DNA from: Faecalibacterium gallinarum | GTDB lineage: Bacteria > Bacillota > Clostridia > Oscillospirales > Ruminococcaceae | Assembly (NCBI RefSeq): GCF_022180365.1 | Contig: NZ_BQKV01000081.1 | Location: 1 to 64,000 of the forward strand | Length of the DNA stretch: 64,000 nt | Reading direction: 5' to 3' | Shown here: piece after piece, positions 1 through 7,231 of the stretch | How the letters are laid out: each line of letters begins with the position of its first letter | Numbering within the stretch: position 1 is the first letter of the stretch | Notes under the pieces: generated by a model | Told to the model about the DNA's origin: nothing | The model's input: only the letters and a program-made list of their open reading frames with translations | Database searches by the model: none | Made by a program: the position numbers and the translations under genes

Positions 1-24
1 GCGCTGAGGTAACTCAGTAAATAT

Positions 25-142
<118 letters not shown>

Positions 143-182
143 TCTCTCACATCAGGATATTGAAACCGTATCCTGATGGTAT

Positions 183-258
183 GCACCTCTAGCTCAGTTG
201 GTAGAGCAACTGACTCTTAATCAGTGGGCCCAGGGTTCGAGTCCCTGGAGGTGCACCA
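183..258 (+). tRNA. tRNA-Lys (anticodon CTT)
   Basis: Complete cloverleaf with acceptor GCACCTC (183-189) pairing GAGGTGC (248-254), discriminator A and encoded CCA (256-258). The anticodon loop ACTCTTAAT gives CTT, reading AAG. It is probably cotranscribed with the 5S gene just upstream. Confidence 0.95.
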
Positions 259-262
259 CGAA

Positions 263-299
263 AAACGCAGAATCTTTGGATTCTGCGTTTTATTTTTTG
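263..299 (+). terminator. Rho-independent terminator after tRNA-Lys
   Basis: A perfect 12-bp stem (263-274 with 279-290), loop TTTG, followed by a T-rich tail. It starts five bases after the tRNA CCA end and probably closes the rRNA/tRNA-Lys transcript. Confidence 0.9.
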
Positions 300-590
300 T
301 CCGGGCGGCCGTCGAAAAAAGGGCTGCCCGGATTTTAAATTGCAGTAAGAGCAGGGAATCCTTCGTAAGGATAGATAAGAGGCGCTTCTCCCCGGATATC
401 CGGGAGAAAAGGAAAATAGACCACCCGCCCTGCAAAGAGGAAATTCCTGACAAAAACTGTCCATTTTCCCTATGGAAAGCAGGGGGATTCTATGATATAC
501 TGATGCGCGTATGTGTGTGGATTATTCTCAGCGGCAGGTCGGAGAACCACGGCATACCAGATAAGACCAATGGACAAAAAGGAATTGCAG
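300..590. other. Intergenic region with weak promoter signal
   Basis: No gene is convincing here. A GC hairpin lies at about 301-331. An extended -10 motif (TGATATACT, 493-501) could drive the 591 gene, but no good -35 is seen. Longer in-frame extensions of the 591 gene into this region start without a ribosome binding site. Confidence 0.4.
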
Positions 591-1211
591 ATGAAAAGCA
601 TTTACATATTTTTGACCCGATCCGGGACCGTTCTCTCTCACCTGGTTTATACCTTTACCAAGGAGCCCTATACCCATGTTTCGGTGGCGTTTGACGACGA
701 TCTGGGGACTTTGTACAGTTCTTCCCGCAAGAACGGATACACCTTGTTCCCTGCGGGGCCCTGCCGGGAATTTTTAAACCAGGGATTGTTCACCCGCTGG
801 GGGAAGATACCCTGTGCGGTGTATGAACTGCGGGTAGAGGACCATGTTTATCATCAGGCCCGCCAGCTGGCCGAGGAGATGGTCAGCCAGGATTTCTACC
901 ATTTTAATATCTTCGGGCTTCTGCTGTGCAAGATGAATATCCGTTTGCAGCGGCAGCGGCACTTTTTCTGCTCCCAGTTTGTCAGCGAGGTGCTGCGCCA
1001 GAGCCAGGCACTGGAGCTGCCCAAGGACAGTGTCCTGATGCGGCCCAGCGACTTTTTGCAGCTGTCGGGGCTGCGGTGCCTCTACTGCGGCCTTTTGAAG
1101 GATCTGCCCCAGCGTCAGCGGATGCAGCTGGGCGAGCCGGTGAGCATGACCACCGTCTATTTCCATTTGATGATGGCCGCCGCCCGCCGTTCCTGGCAGC
1201 GGATGCGCTGA
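591..1211 (+). CDS. Small YiiX-like / NlpC-P60-superfamily-like protein
   Basis: 206 aa, no signal peptide. The opening MKSIYIFLTRSGTVLSHLVY, a Thr-His pair near residue 26 (YTHVSV) and a later FFCSQFVSEVL segment match the layout of permuted papain-fold (YiiX/NlpC-P60-like) proteins, where a His in the first half and the Cys of a CSxFV motif form the catalytic pair. The substrate is unknown; relatives act on amide bonds of cell-wall or lipid substrates. ATG at 591 is chosen because AAGGA sits 7 bases upstream. The upstream ATG at 570 has no such site. The family call is from motif memory, so moderate. Confidence 0.6.
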   Translation: MKSIYIFLTRSGTVLSHLVYTFTKEPYTHVSVAFDDDLGTLYSSSRKNGYTLFPAGPCREFLNQGLFTRWGKIPCAVYELRVEDHVYHQARQLAEEMVSQDFYHFNIFGLLLCKMNIRLQRQRHFFCSQFVSEVLRQSQALELPKDSVLMRPSDFLQLSGLRCLYCGLLKDLPQRQRMQLGEPVSMTTVYFHLMMAAARRSWQRMR

Positions 1212-1254
1212 GAGACCCCGGAAAGAATTTTTTTGGAAAATTTGAATTTTCCTG

Positions 1255-1283
1255 TTGACATTTCGCACCGGATACGCTATAAT
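1255..1283 (+). promoter_or_regulatory. Consensus sigma-70 promoter for tRNA-Glu/tRNA-Asn
   Basis: TTGACA (1255-1260), exact 17-bp spacer, TATAAT (1278-1283): a perfect consensus promoter 34 bp upstream of tRNA-Glu, as expected for a stable-RNA transcript. Confidence 0.93.
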
Positions 1284-1316
1284 AAACGAGTCGGGTGAAC
1301 CCCGGCTCGTAAATAT

Positions 1317-1391
1317 GGCCCGTTGGTCAAGCGGTTAAGACAGAGGCCTCTCACGCCTTTAACATCGGTTCGATTCCGGTACGGGTCACCA
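1317..1391 (+). tRNA. tRNA-Glu (anticodon CTC)
   Basis: Acceptor GGCCCGT (1317-1323) pairs ACGGGTC (1381-1387) with one G-U pair, and CCA is encoded. The anticodon loop CTCTCAC gives CTC, reading GAG. The gene follows a consensus promoter. Confidence 0.94.
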
Positions 1392-1399
1392 TTTGAAAT

Positions 1400-1425
1400 A
1401 AAACGGCTGTTCGGCCGTTTTATAT
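1400..1425 (+). terminator. Short hairpin between two tRNA genes
   Basis: AAACGGC (1401-1407) pairs GCCGTTT (1414-1420), followed by TTTATAT. It could be a weak terminator or a processing signal between tRNA-Glu and tRNA-Asn. Readthrough to tRNA-Asn is likely because no separate promoter is seen there. Confidence 0.4.
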
Positions 1426-1429
1426 AGAT

Positions 1430-1506
1430 GCCTCTTTAGCTCAGTCGGTTAGAGCACCTGACTGTTAATCAGGGTGTCGCCTGTTCGAGTCAGGCAAGAG
1501 GCGCCA
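1430..1506 (+). tRNA. tRNA-Asn (anticodon GTT)
   Basis: Acceptor GCCTCTT (1430-1436) pairs AAGAGGC (1496-1502), discriminator G, encoded CCA. The anticodon stem-loop CTGACTGTTAATCAG gives GTT, reading AAC/AAU. Confidence 0.95.
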
Positions 1507-1509
1507 TGC

Positions 1510-1540
1510 AAGCGATGGATTGAATTCATCGCTTTTTCTT
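1510..1540 (+). terminator. Terminator after tRNA-Asn
   Basis: AGCGATG pairs CATCGCT around a 9-base loop and is followed by TTTTTCTTT. It ends the tRNA transcript. Confidence 0.8.
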
Positions 1541-1566
1541 TGTCTTTGAACGATGCAAAGGGATAC

Positions 1567-1605
1567 AAAAAAAGCCGCCGCGGGTAGACCGCAGCGGCTC
1601 TTTTT
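1567..1605. terminator. Bidirectional terminator
   Basis: AGCCGC...GCGGCT stem with inner GC pairs, an A-run on the left and a T-run on the right. It can terminate the tRNA side and the convergent lipoprotein gene on the minus strand. Confidence 0.75.
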
Positions 1606-1640
1606 GTAATTCATGTAAAACGTCTAGATAAAGAGTGATT

Positions 1641-2060
1641 TTAGTTCTGATTATTAAATTTGATCTTGAAATTAGTTCCATCAAGAACCAGTCCGGAAGG
1701 ATCTAACTGGAAATTAAGATTGAAGGGAATGAATCCGGCTTTATCAAATGTGAGCTTAATCTGCTTGGTTGCTTGATTTACCTCCCAGTTAAAGGTGATT
1801 TGGAACCCAGAGTTCTTGAGGATATCAATATAACCAGTACCATTTTTTTCAAACTTGATGGTAAGAATATCCCCAAGGTGGCTATCAATATCAATTAGGC
1901 CACCTAGCTTTGTGTCATTAGAAATACTCGACTCCCATTTCGCGTTGATAAGCTGATTCTCAATAGAGCCAGAGGACTGGCTGCCATTGTCTCCGCAGGC
2001 GGTCAGAAGGCCCAGGGCCAGGAGAATGCAGGGAATAAGAAGTAAAATGCGTTTCTTCAT
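1641..2060 (-). CDS. Small lipoprotein, DUF5640-like fold
   Basis: 139 aa with a classic lipoprotein signal: KKR basic start, a Leu/Ile-rich core and lipobox L-T-A-C, so Cys22 would be lipidated and the protein anchored outside the membrane. The mature part has the pattern of DUF5640-type small proteins: WESS, then a beta stretch LTIKFEKNGTGYI and later FNWEV...IKLTFD. Function unknown. It is clearly more AT-rich than the genes around it, which suggests recent acquisition. Ribosome site AAAGGAAG precedes the ATG, and it has its own promoter (2120-2149). Confidence 0.65.
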   Translation of the reverse strand: MKKRILLLIPCILLALGLLTACGDNGSQSSGSIENQLINAKWESSISNDTKLGGLIDIDSHLGDILTIKFEKNGTGYIDILKNSGFQITFNWEVNQATKQIKLTFDKAGFIPFNLNFQLDPSGLVLDGTNFKIKFNNQN

Positions 2061-2119
2061 ATGAAAAACACTTCCTTTCCAAGATCAGATGTGCGACGGA
2101 ATATCGTCCCCGTAAGGTC

Positions 2120-2149
2120 AATATAGCATATTGGTTACGAAAATGTCAA
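2120..2149 (-). promoter_or_regulatory. Promoter of the lipoprotein gene
   Basis: On the minus strand TTGACA (2144-2149), 18-bp spacer, TATATT (2120-2125), about 60 bp upstream of the start codon. Confidence 0.75.
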
Positions 2150-2236
2150 CGAAAATAGCGGTGATATATTTCGGATTGTGATACCAGTGAAAAATCGGCC
2201 CGGAATTTCAGCGATTGTACTATTTTTTCAGGTGTG

Positions 2237-2273
2237 AACGCTTTTTGCGCCGCTTTTTCTCGAAAAAGCGGCA
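2237..2273. repeat. 37-bp dispersed palindromic repeat, copy 1
   Basis: These 37 bases recur identically at 54119-54155. The inner part forms a perfect hairpin (GCCGCTTTTT, loop CTCG, AAAAAGCGGC). Both copies are intergenic. Confidence 0.85.
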
Positions 2274-2299
2274 AATCCTCATCAGCGCGGGCAACAGAA

Positions 2300-2325
2300 A
2301 AAGGCCGCCTTTCGGCGGCCTTTGG
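2300..2325 (-). terminator. Terminator of thrS
   Basis: Stem AAAGGCCGCC/GGCGGCCTTT just beyond the thrS stop codon; on the minus strand it is followed by TTTTTCTGTT. Confidence 0.85.
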
Positions 2326-2338
2326 GGGTTATGGGAAA

Positions 2339-4126
2339 TTAGTCGTGGGTGCGGTTGGCGATCTCGTCGCAGACCTTCTGGATGAAAGCGTCCAGTTCCA
2401 TGGTGGTGGTTTCGCCCTTCCGGTCGCGGACCGAGACGTTGCCGGCCTCGGCCTCCTTGGCGCCCAGGACCAGCATATAGGGCACGCGGTCCACCTGCTG
2501 GGCGGCGCGGATCTTGTAGCCGATCTTCTCGTTGTCCGAGTCCAGAGCCACACGGATGCCGGCCTCGGCCAGCTTGTCGGTGACGGACTGGGCATACTCC
2601 AGGGTCTTCTCGGAGACAGGCAGAACCTTGACCTGGGTGGGGGCCAGCCAGGTGGGGAAGCGGCCCTTGGTCTCCTCGATCAGGTAGGCCATGAACCGGT
2701 CAATGGAGCCCAGGATGGCGCGGTGGAGCACCACAGGGGTCTTTTCGGTGCCGTCGCTGTCCACATAGGTCAGGTGGAACTTGGCCGGCAGGCAGAAGTC
2801 CAGCTGGCAGGTGGACAGGGTGTACTCGGCGCCCACGGCGGGCCGGACGTTCACGTCCAGCTTGGGGCCATAGAAGGCTGCCTCGCCGATCTCCTCGGTG
2901 AATTCGATGCCCAGCTCGGTCAGAACTTCCCGCAGGGCGGCCTCGGCGTGGTTCCACATAGCGTCGTCGTCATGGTACTTCTTCTTGTCGGCGGGATCGC
3001 GCAGGGAGAGGACGCAGCGGTAATCGGTGATGCCGAAGTCACGGTAGACCTCAAAAATCAGGTCGCAGACGGCGGCCACTTCGCTCTTGATCTGGTCGGG
3101 GGTGACGAAGAGGTGGGCGTCGTTCTGGCAGAAGTGACGGCCGCGCTCGATGCCTTTCAGGGTGCCGCTGGACTCATAACGGAAATCGTGGGCAATCTCG
3201 CCGATCCGGATGGGCAGCTGGCGGTAAGAGTGGGGCCGGTTGGCGTAGATCATCATGTGGTGGGGGCAGTTCATGGGACGCAGGACGTAGCTCTCGCCCT
3301 CCATCTCCATGGCGGGGAACATGTTCTCCCGGTAGTGATCCCAGTGGCCGGAGGTCTTGTAGAGGTTGACGGTGCCCACGCAGGGGGTCATGACGTGCTG
3401 ATAGCCCCGGGCACGCTCCTTGGCCTTGATATAGTTCTCCAGCTCCTGCCAGACGGTGTAGCCGTTGGGCAGGAACATGGGCAGGCCGCGGCCCACCAGG
3501 TCGTCGGTCATGAACAGGCCCATCTCTTTGCCGATCTTGCGGTGATCCCGGGCGCGGGCCTCTTCCTGCTGCTTCTCCCAGGCTTCCAGCTCTTCCTGGC
3601 TGCGGAAGGCTACGCCGTTGATCCGGGTCAGCATCTTGTTGTCCTTGTCGTTCTTCCAGTAAGCGCCGGACTGCTGGGTGATCTTAAAGGCCTTCAGGGC
3701 CTTGGTGTAGGTCAGGTGGGGTCCGATGCACATATCCACATACTCGCCCTGCTGGAAGAAGCTGAACTCGGTCTCATCGGCCAGATCGGCCATGTGCTCC
3801 ACCTTGTACTTCTCCTTGCGGTCGGCCATCAGCTTCTCGGCCTCGGCCCGGGGCAGGATAAAGGGCTTGATGGCCAGGTTCTCCTTGACGATCTTTCGCA
3901 TCTCTTTCTCGATGGCGGCCAGGTCGTCGTCGGTGAGCTTGGTGTCGCCCAGGTCTACGTCGTAGTAGAAACCGTTCTCAGTGGCGGGGCCGAAGGCGAA
4001 ATCCGCCTCGGGGTACAGCCGTTTGATGGCCTGGGCCATCACATGGGCCGCCGTGTGGCGCAGGACATGGAGTTCTTCCTCCTGGGGGCACTCGGCGACA
4101 ACGCCGTCTTTGTAGATGATTTTCAT
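2339..4126 (-). CDS. thrS: Threonyl-tRNA synthetase
   Basis: Charges tRNA-Thr with threonine in the cytoplasm. 595 aa, about 50 residues shorter than the common form because the N-terminal TGS domain is missing. The N2 editing domain is present (HTAAH near residue 24 and the CIGPH cysteine), then class II motif 2 (FRYESSGTLKGIERGR), PMNCPHH and the zinc-site residues, and a C-terminal anticodon-binding domain. ATG at 4126 is preceded by AAAGGAAAG; longer in-frame extensions lie inside the T-box leader and are not credible. A T-box leader and its own promoter control it, so expression should rise when tRNA-Thr is uncharged. Confidence 0.97.
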   Translation of the reverse strand: MKIIYKDGVVAECPQEEELHVLRHTAAHVMAQAIKRLYPEADFAFGPATENGFYYDVDLGDTKLTDDDLAAIEKEMRKIVKENLAIKPFILPRAEAEKLMADRKEKYKVEHMADLADETEFSFFQQGEYVDMCIGPHLTYTKALKAFKITQQSGAYWKNDKDNKMLTRINGVAFRSQEELEAWEKQQEEARARDHRKIGKEMGLFMTDDLVGRGLPMFLPNGYTVWQELENYIKAKERARGYQHVMTPCVGTVNLYKTSGHWDHYRENMFPAMEMEGESYVLRPMNCPHHMMIYANRPHSYRQLPIRIGEIAHDFRYESSGTLKGIERGRHFCQNDAHLFVTPDQIKSEVAAVCDLIFEVYRDFGITDYRCVLSLRDPADKKKYHDDDAMWNHAEAALREVLTELGIEFTEEIGEAAFYGPKLDVNVRPAVGAEYTLSTCQLDFCLPAKFHLTYVDSDGTEKTPVVLHRAILGSIDRFMAYLIEETKGRFPTWLAPTQVKVLPVSEKTLEYAQSVTDKLAEAGIRVALDSDNEKIGYKIRAAQQVDRVPYMLVLGAKEAEAGNVSVRDRKGETTTMELDAFIQKVCDEIANRTHD

Positions 4127-4468
4127 AGCGCAGTCTTTCCTTTCACGATAAAATAAGCCGCGGTAAAATAAAAAGCGCTCCATCCCGCAAAATCTGCTAC
4201 GGGATGAAGCGCCTGAACGTTTTGAAAAGCTCAGGGAAACTCCACGGTTCCACCCGAATTGCACCAGCCCAGAGGGCGGCGCCACTCGCTGTGCTGTAAC
4301 GGGCGCACCCGGCAGGGGTTCGCCCCTGCGCTCCGCGGTGGTAGGGGGCAGGCCGGCCAGCGGGGCTGCTCACAGCGCGCCGACAAGCGGCGGCAGCCCT
4401 CTCTGGACGCGCCGGGTTCTGCTCCGGTTTGTCCGCATCCATGCTTTAAACAGGATGAAGTTACGTTG
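4127..4468 (-). promoter_or_regulatory. T-box leader of thrS
   Basis: The minus-strand leader contains the T-box antiterminator sequence GGGTGGAACCGTGG (about 4242-4255). It is followed by a strong terminator stem (AGGCGCTTCATCCCGT with CGGGATGGAGCGCT, 4168-4213) and a T-run just ahead of the thrS ribosome site. This is the standard tRNA-sensing attenuator for aminoacyl-tRNA synthetase genes; the upstream GC-rich part would be Stem I. I did not place the specifier codon. Confidence 0.9.
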
Positions 4469-4497
4469 ATTGTAGCATAGCCGGGCCCAAAAATCAA
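4469..4497 (-). promoter_or_regulatory. Promoter of the thrS T-box transcript
   Basis: Minus strand TTGATT (4492-4497), 17-bp spacer, TACAAT (4469-4474) preceded by TGC (extended -10). Confidence 0.85.
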
Positions 4498-4626
4498 GCC
4501 TGCCGGTGAAGTTTGGGGCCGGGCCTCCCGGAGCGGAAAAGACCCGGCCCCGGATAAGAGCCGGGACAGGGCCTTTTCACACAGGATCAGGATTTAGGAG
4601 AAAAAGAAGATGGCGGAAAGAATCGG
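4498..4626. other. Intergenic region after amt
   Basis: Contains a GC-rich inverted repeat (GGGGCCGGG near 4514 and CCCGGCCCC near 4545) that could form a long hairpin downstream of amt on the minus strand. It lacks a T-run, so it is at best a weak terminator. No gene is seen. Confidence 0.4.
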
Positions 4627-6369
4627 TTACTCCACATCCTGGAGAGCGTCAAAATTTTCCTCTCCGGTGCGGATCTTAACCACCCGGGTGACGTTGTAGA
4701 CAAAGATCTTGCCGTCGCCGATGTGGCCGGTATAGAGCGCCTTTTTGGCGGCTGCAATCACGGAATCCACCGGGATCTTGGAGACAATGACCTCCACTTT
4801 GACCTTGGGCAGCAGGTTGGTGTCCATGGGGATGCCGCGGTACTTCTCGCTGGAGCCCTTCTGGATGCCGCAGCCCATCACCTGGGTGACGGTCATGCCG
4901 GTGACGCCCAGCTCGTTGAGGGCGTTTTTCAGCTCGTCAAACTTGCTCAGCTTGAGGATAATGGAAATCTTGTGCATGCCGGTATCGGTCTCGCCCAGGG
5001 CGGGAATGGTCTTTTCCTGGACCACAGGCACGGCAGCGGCCATCTGGTGTGCCGAGGCTTTGGCGGGGTCGTCCTCGCCCAGATCGGTGTTCTCGTTGAC
5101 GGACATGGTGCCGATGGTGGCGTCCTGGATGGCAAACCCGGCATAGGCGGAGGCCAGACCGTGCTCGTGGATGTCCAGACCGTCCAGCTCCACCTCGGCG
5201 GGAACCCGCAGGCCGATGGTCTTGTCGATCAGCTTAAAGACGATAAACATGATAATGAGGACGTAGACATCCACGGTCAGGATGCCCAGGGCCTGGGTGC
5301 CCAGCTGGCTCAGGCCGCCGCCGTAGAACAGGCCCTTGCCCACACCGTTGTTGCCGGTGGAGAACAGGCCCACGGCCAGGGTGCCCCAGACGCCGTTGGC
5401 GAAGTGAACCGAGACCGCGCCGACGGGGTCGTCGATCTTGGCGACGTTGTCGAAGAACTCCACCGACAGAACCACCAGCACGCCGGCCACGGCGCCAATG
5501 GCAAAGGCGCCGAAGGGGGAGACGCAGTCACAGCCGGCGGTAATGGCCACCAGACCAGCCAGAGCGGCGTTCAGGGTCATGGAGACATCGGGCTTGCCGT
5601 ACCGCACCCAGGTGAAGATCATGGCCACACAGGTGGCCACGGCGGCGGCCAGATTGGTGTTGAAGCAGACCAGGCCGGTGAGCGTCATGGCCTCGTCGGT
5701 GGACAGAGCCAGGGAAGAACCGCCGTTAAAGCCGAACCAGCAGAACCAGAGGATAAAGACGCCCAGGGCGGTGGCGGTCATGTTGTGGCCGGGGATGGCG
5801 TGGGCTTTGCCGTCCTTGTCGTACTTGCCGATCCGGGGGCCCAGCATCCAGGCGCCCAGCATGGCGATGATGCCGCCCACGTTGTGCACTGCGGCCGAGC
5901 CGGCAAAATCGTGGAACCCAAGGCCCGCCAGCCAGCCGCCGCCCCAGATCCAGTGGCCGGAGATGGGGTAGACCAGCAGGGAAATGGCGGCGGAGTAGAC
6001 ACAGTAGGCCTTGAAGTTGGTGCGCTCAGCCATGGAGCCGGAGACGATGGTGGCGGCTGTGGCGCAGAAAACGGTCTGGAACACGGCGTAAACCCAAAGG
6101 GGAATATCCAACCCCAGATGGCTGTAATCCCCCAGCATAAAGGGATCAAAGCCGCCGATCAGGGCGCCGGTGCCGCCGAACATCAGCCCGAAGCCCACCA
6201 GCCAGTAGCAGGGGGTGCCGATGCAGAAGTCCATCATATTCTTCATCAGAATATTGCCGGTGTTCTTGGCACGGGTGAGGCCCGCTTCACACAGGGCGAA
6301 GCCTGCCTGCATGAAGTAGACCAGAAACGCTCCCACGAGCGTCCAACAGGTGTTGATTGCGTTGAACAT
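4627..6369 (-). CDS. amt: Ammonium transporter fused to a PII signal domain
   Basis: 580 aa. Residues 1-about 400 are an Amt channel with about eleven membrane helices. The twin pore histidines are visible as His162 (FAGSAAVH) and His322 (AVSVHFANG). After a roughly 60-residue linker, residues 466-580 form a complete PII (GlnB/GlnK) domain: start HKISIILK, T-loop MGCGIQKGSSEKYRGIP with Tyr510, and B-loop TGHIGDGKIFVYNV. Free PII trimers normally plug Amt trimers when nitrogen is plentiful; here sensor and channel share one chain. The usual second T-loop Tyr (Tyr51 of GlnB) is not present. ATG at 6369 has GGGAGG 7 bases upstream; the ATG at 6384 overlaps that site. Confidence 0.95.
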   Translation of the reverse strand: MFNAINTCWTLVGAFLVYFMQAGFALCEAGLTRAKNTGNILMKNMMDFCIGTPCYWLVGFGLMFGGTGALIGGFDPFMLGDYSHLGLDIPLWVYAVFQTVFCATAATIVSGSMAERTNFKAYCVYSAAISLLVYPISGHWIWGGGWLAGLGFHDFAGSAAVHNVGGIIAMLGAWMLGPRIGKYDKDGKAHAIPGHNMTATALGVFILWFCWFGFNGGSSLALSTDEAMTLTGLVCFNTNLAAAVATCVAMIFTWVRYGKPDVSMTLNAALAGLVAITAGCDCVSPFGAFAIGAVAGVLVVLSVEFFDNVAKIDDPVGAVSVHFANGVWGTLAVGLFSTGNNGVGKGLFYGGGLSQLGTQALGILTVDVYVLIIMFIVFKLIDKTIGLRVPAEVELDGLDIHEHGLASAYAGFAIQDATIGTMSVNENTDLGEDDPAKASAHQMAAAVPVVQEKTIPALGETDTGMHKISIILKLSKFDELKNALNELGVTGMTVTQVMGCGIQKGSSEKYRGIPMDTNLLPKVKVEVIVSKIPVDSVIAAAKKALYTGHIGDGKIFVYNVTRVVKIRTGEENFDALQDVE

Positions 6370-6477
6370 GCTATAACCTCCCATTCAGTTGTGTTGGCCG
6401 GCCCGGCGGTTCTCGCTTCCGCCCGGGCGGCCCGCCGATCGGGGAGCCCTCTATTCTCTCTGAACGGCGATGCCAAA

Positions 6478-6516
6478 CAAAAAGGCGCTGACAGAATTGC
6501 TTCTGTCAGCGCCTTT
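6478..6516 (-). terminator. Hairpin terminator in the amt leader
   Basis: Perfect 15-bp inverted repeat (6481-6495 with 6502-6516), loop of six, followed on the minus strand by TTTTTGTTT. It lies 15-50 bp downstream of the amt -10 box, so it is inside the amt leader and may be an attenuator. It could also terminate the upstream DUF1622 gene. Confidence 0.8.
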
Positions 6517-6531
6517 GCTTGCGATGGTGCG

Positions 6532-6560
6532 AGTATAGCCTTTTGTTTTCAAACTGTCAA
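6532..6560 (-). promoter_or_regulatory. Promoter of amt
   Basis: Minus strand TTGACA (6555-6560), 17-bp spacer, TATACT (6532-6537). It lies upstream of the leader hairpin. Confidence 0.88.
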
Positions 6561-6643
6561 TGGACTGTTCATAGATTTTCCATTTTTTACAATCCTGCCC
6601 GGAAAAGAAGAGAAAACTTCGGCAGTTTGCGTTTTCCAAACAC

Positions 6644-7087
6644 TCAATCGGCCTGTGCTTTTTTGTTTTGCGCGGCCTCGGCCTTTTTCCCCTCGCGGAT
6701 CTCCTCCCGCTTGGCCTCGCGGCGTTCCTCGGCTTTTTCGGCCCGGGCGGTCTTCATCTCGGCGTGGAGCAGGATGCTCATGGCAGCGCGCAGGGCAAAA
6801 GTCAGCCCCAGCAGCAGCACGGTGGCCAGCTCCGGCTGAAGGATGGTCTTGGTCACCTCGGCCGCCAGCAGGAATTCCAGCGCAGTGGTCAGGCCGCTGC
6901 TCATCTCCAGGTGGAAGTCGTAGTCGTCGTGGAACAGCGACACGCGCAGATAATGATAGGTGGATTTGAACAGGCTGAAAATGATGATGAACAGGCCGAT
7001 GATTTCGGCGATCAGGGCGATGAGCGGGACGACAATCGCCAGGATGGAGTCCAGCCCGTTTTCCAACAGCTCCAAAAAGTTTATCAC
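6644..7087 (-). CDS. DUF1622 membrane protein
   Basis: 147 aa from a GTG start. The N-terminal half has hydrophobic helices (LDSILAIVVPLIALIAEIIG and a following FIIIFSLF), then a soluble HDDYDFHLEMSSGL segment typical of DUF1622, then two more helices and a charged Arg/Glu/Lys tail. Function is unknown. The GTG at 7087 follows AGAAAGG; the ATG at 7153 sits almost on the predicted transcription start (-10 at 7161-7166), so it is less likely. Confidence 0.7.
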   Translation of the reverse strand: MINFLELLENGLDSILAIVVPLIALIAEIIGLFIIIFSLFKSTYHYLRVSLFHDDYDFHLEMSSGLTTALEFLLAAEVTKTILQPELATVLLLGLTFALRAAMSILLHAEMKTARAEKAEERREAKREEIREGKKAEAAQNKKAQAD

Positions 7088-7160
7088 AAAAAACCATACC
7101 TTTCTTCCGCGCAGGTCTTCGACCGGGGCCGGCGGAGTCCCCGGAGCAAACATGTCTTTT

Positions 7161-7189
7161 AATATACCGGTTTTGGGCCAGAAAGTCAA
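7161..7189 (-). promoter_or_regulatory. Promoter of the DUF1622 gene
   Basis: Minus strand TTGACT (7184-7189), 17-bp spacer, TATATT (7161-7166). Its position argues for the downstream GTG start. Confidence 0.8.
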
Positions 7190-7231
7190 TTCGTGGCGGC
7201 TGGGGGCAAAAAGCTTTGCCCGGGGAGAGGC

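Noticed and set aside
2234-4156. Long plus-strand open frame (640 codons) opposite thrS
   Set aside because: It is the antisense of a certain thrS gene, is rich in repeated Gly/Val/Leu/His/Gln typical of antisense GC-rich DNA, and has no ribosome site.
4723-6969. Long plus-strand open frame (748 codons) opposite amt
   Set aside because: Antisense shadow of amt. Low-complexity Gly/His/Asp composition and no conserved motif.
7195-7231. GGGCAAA/TTTGCCC repeat considered as terminator of the EAL gene
   Set aside because: No T-run follows on the minus strand and the stem is interrupted, so support is too weak to list.
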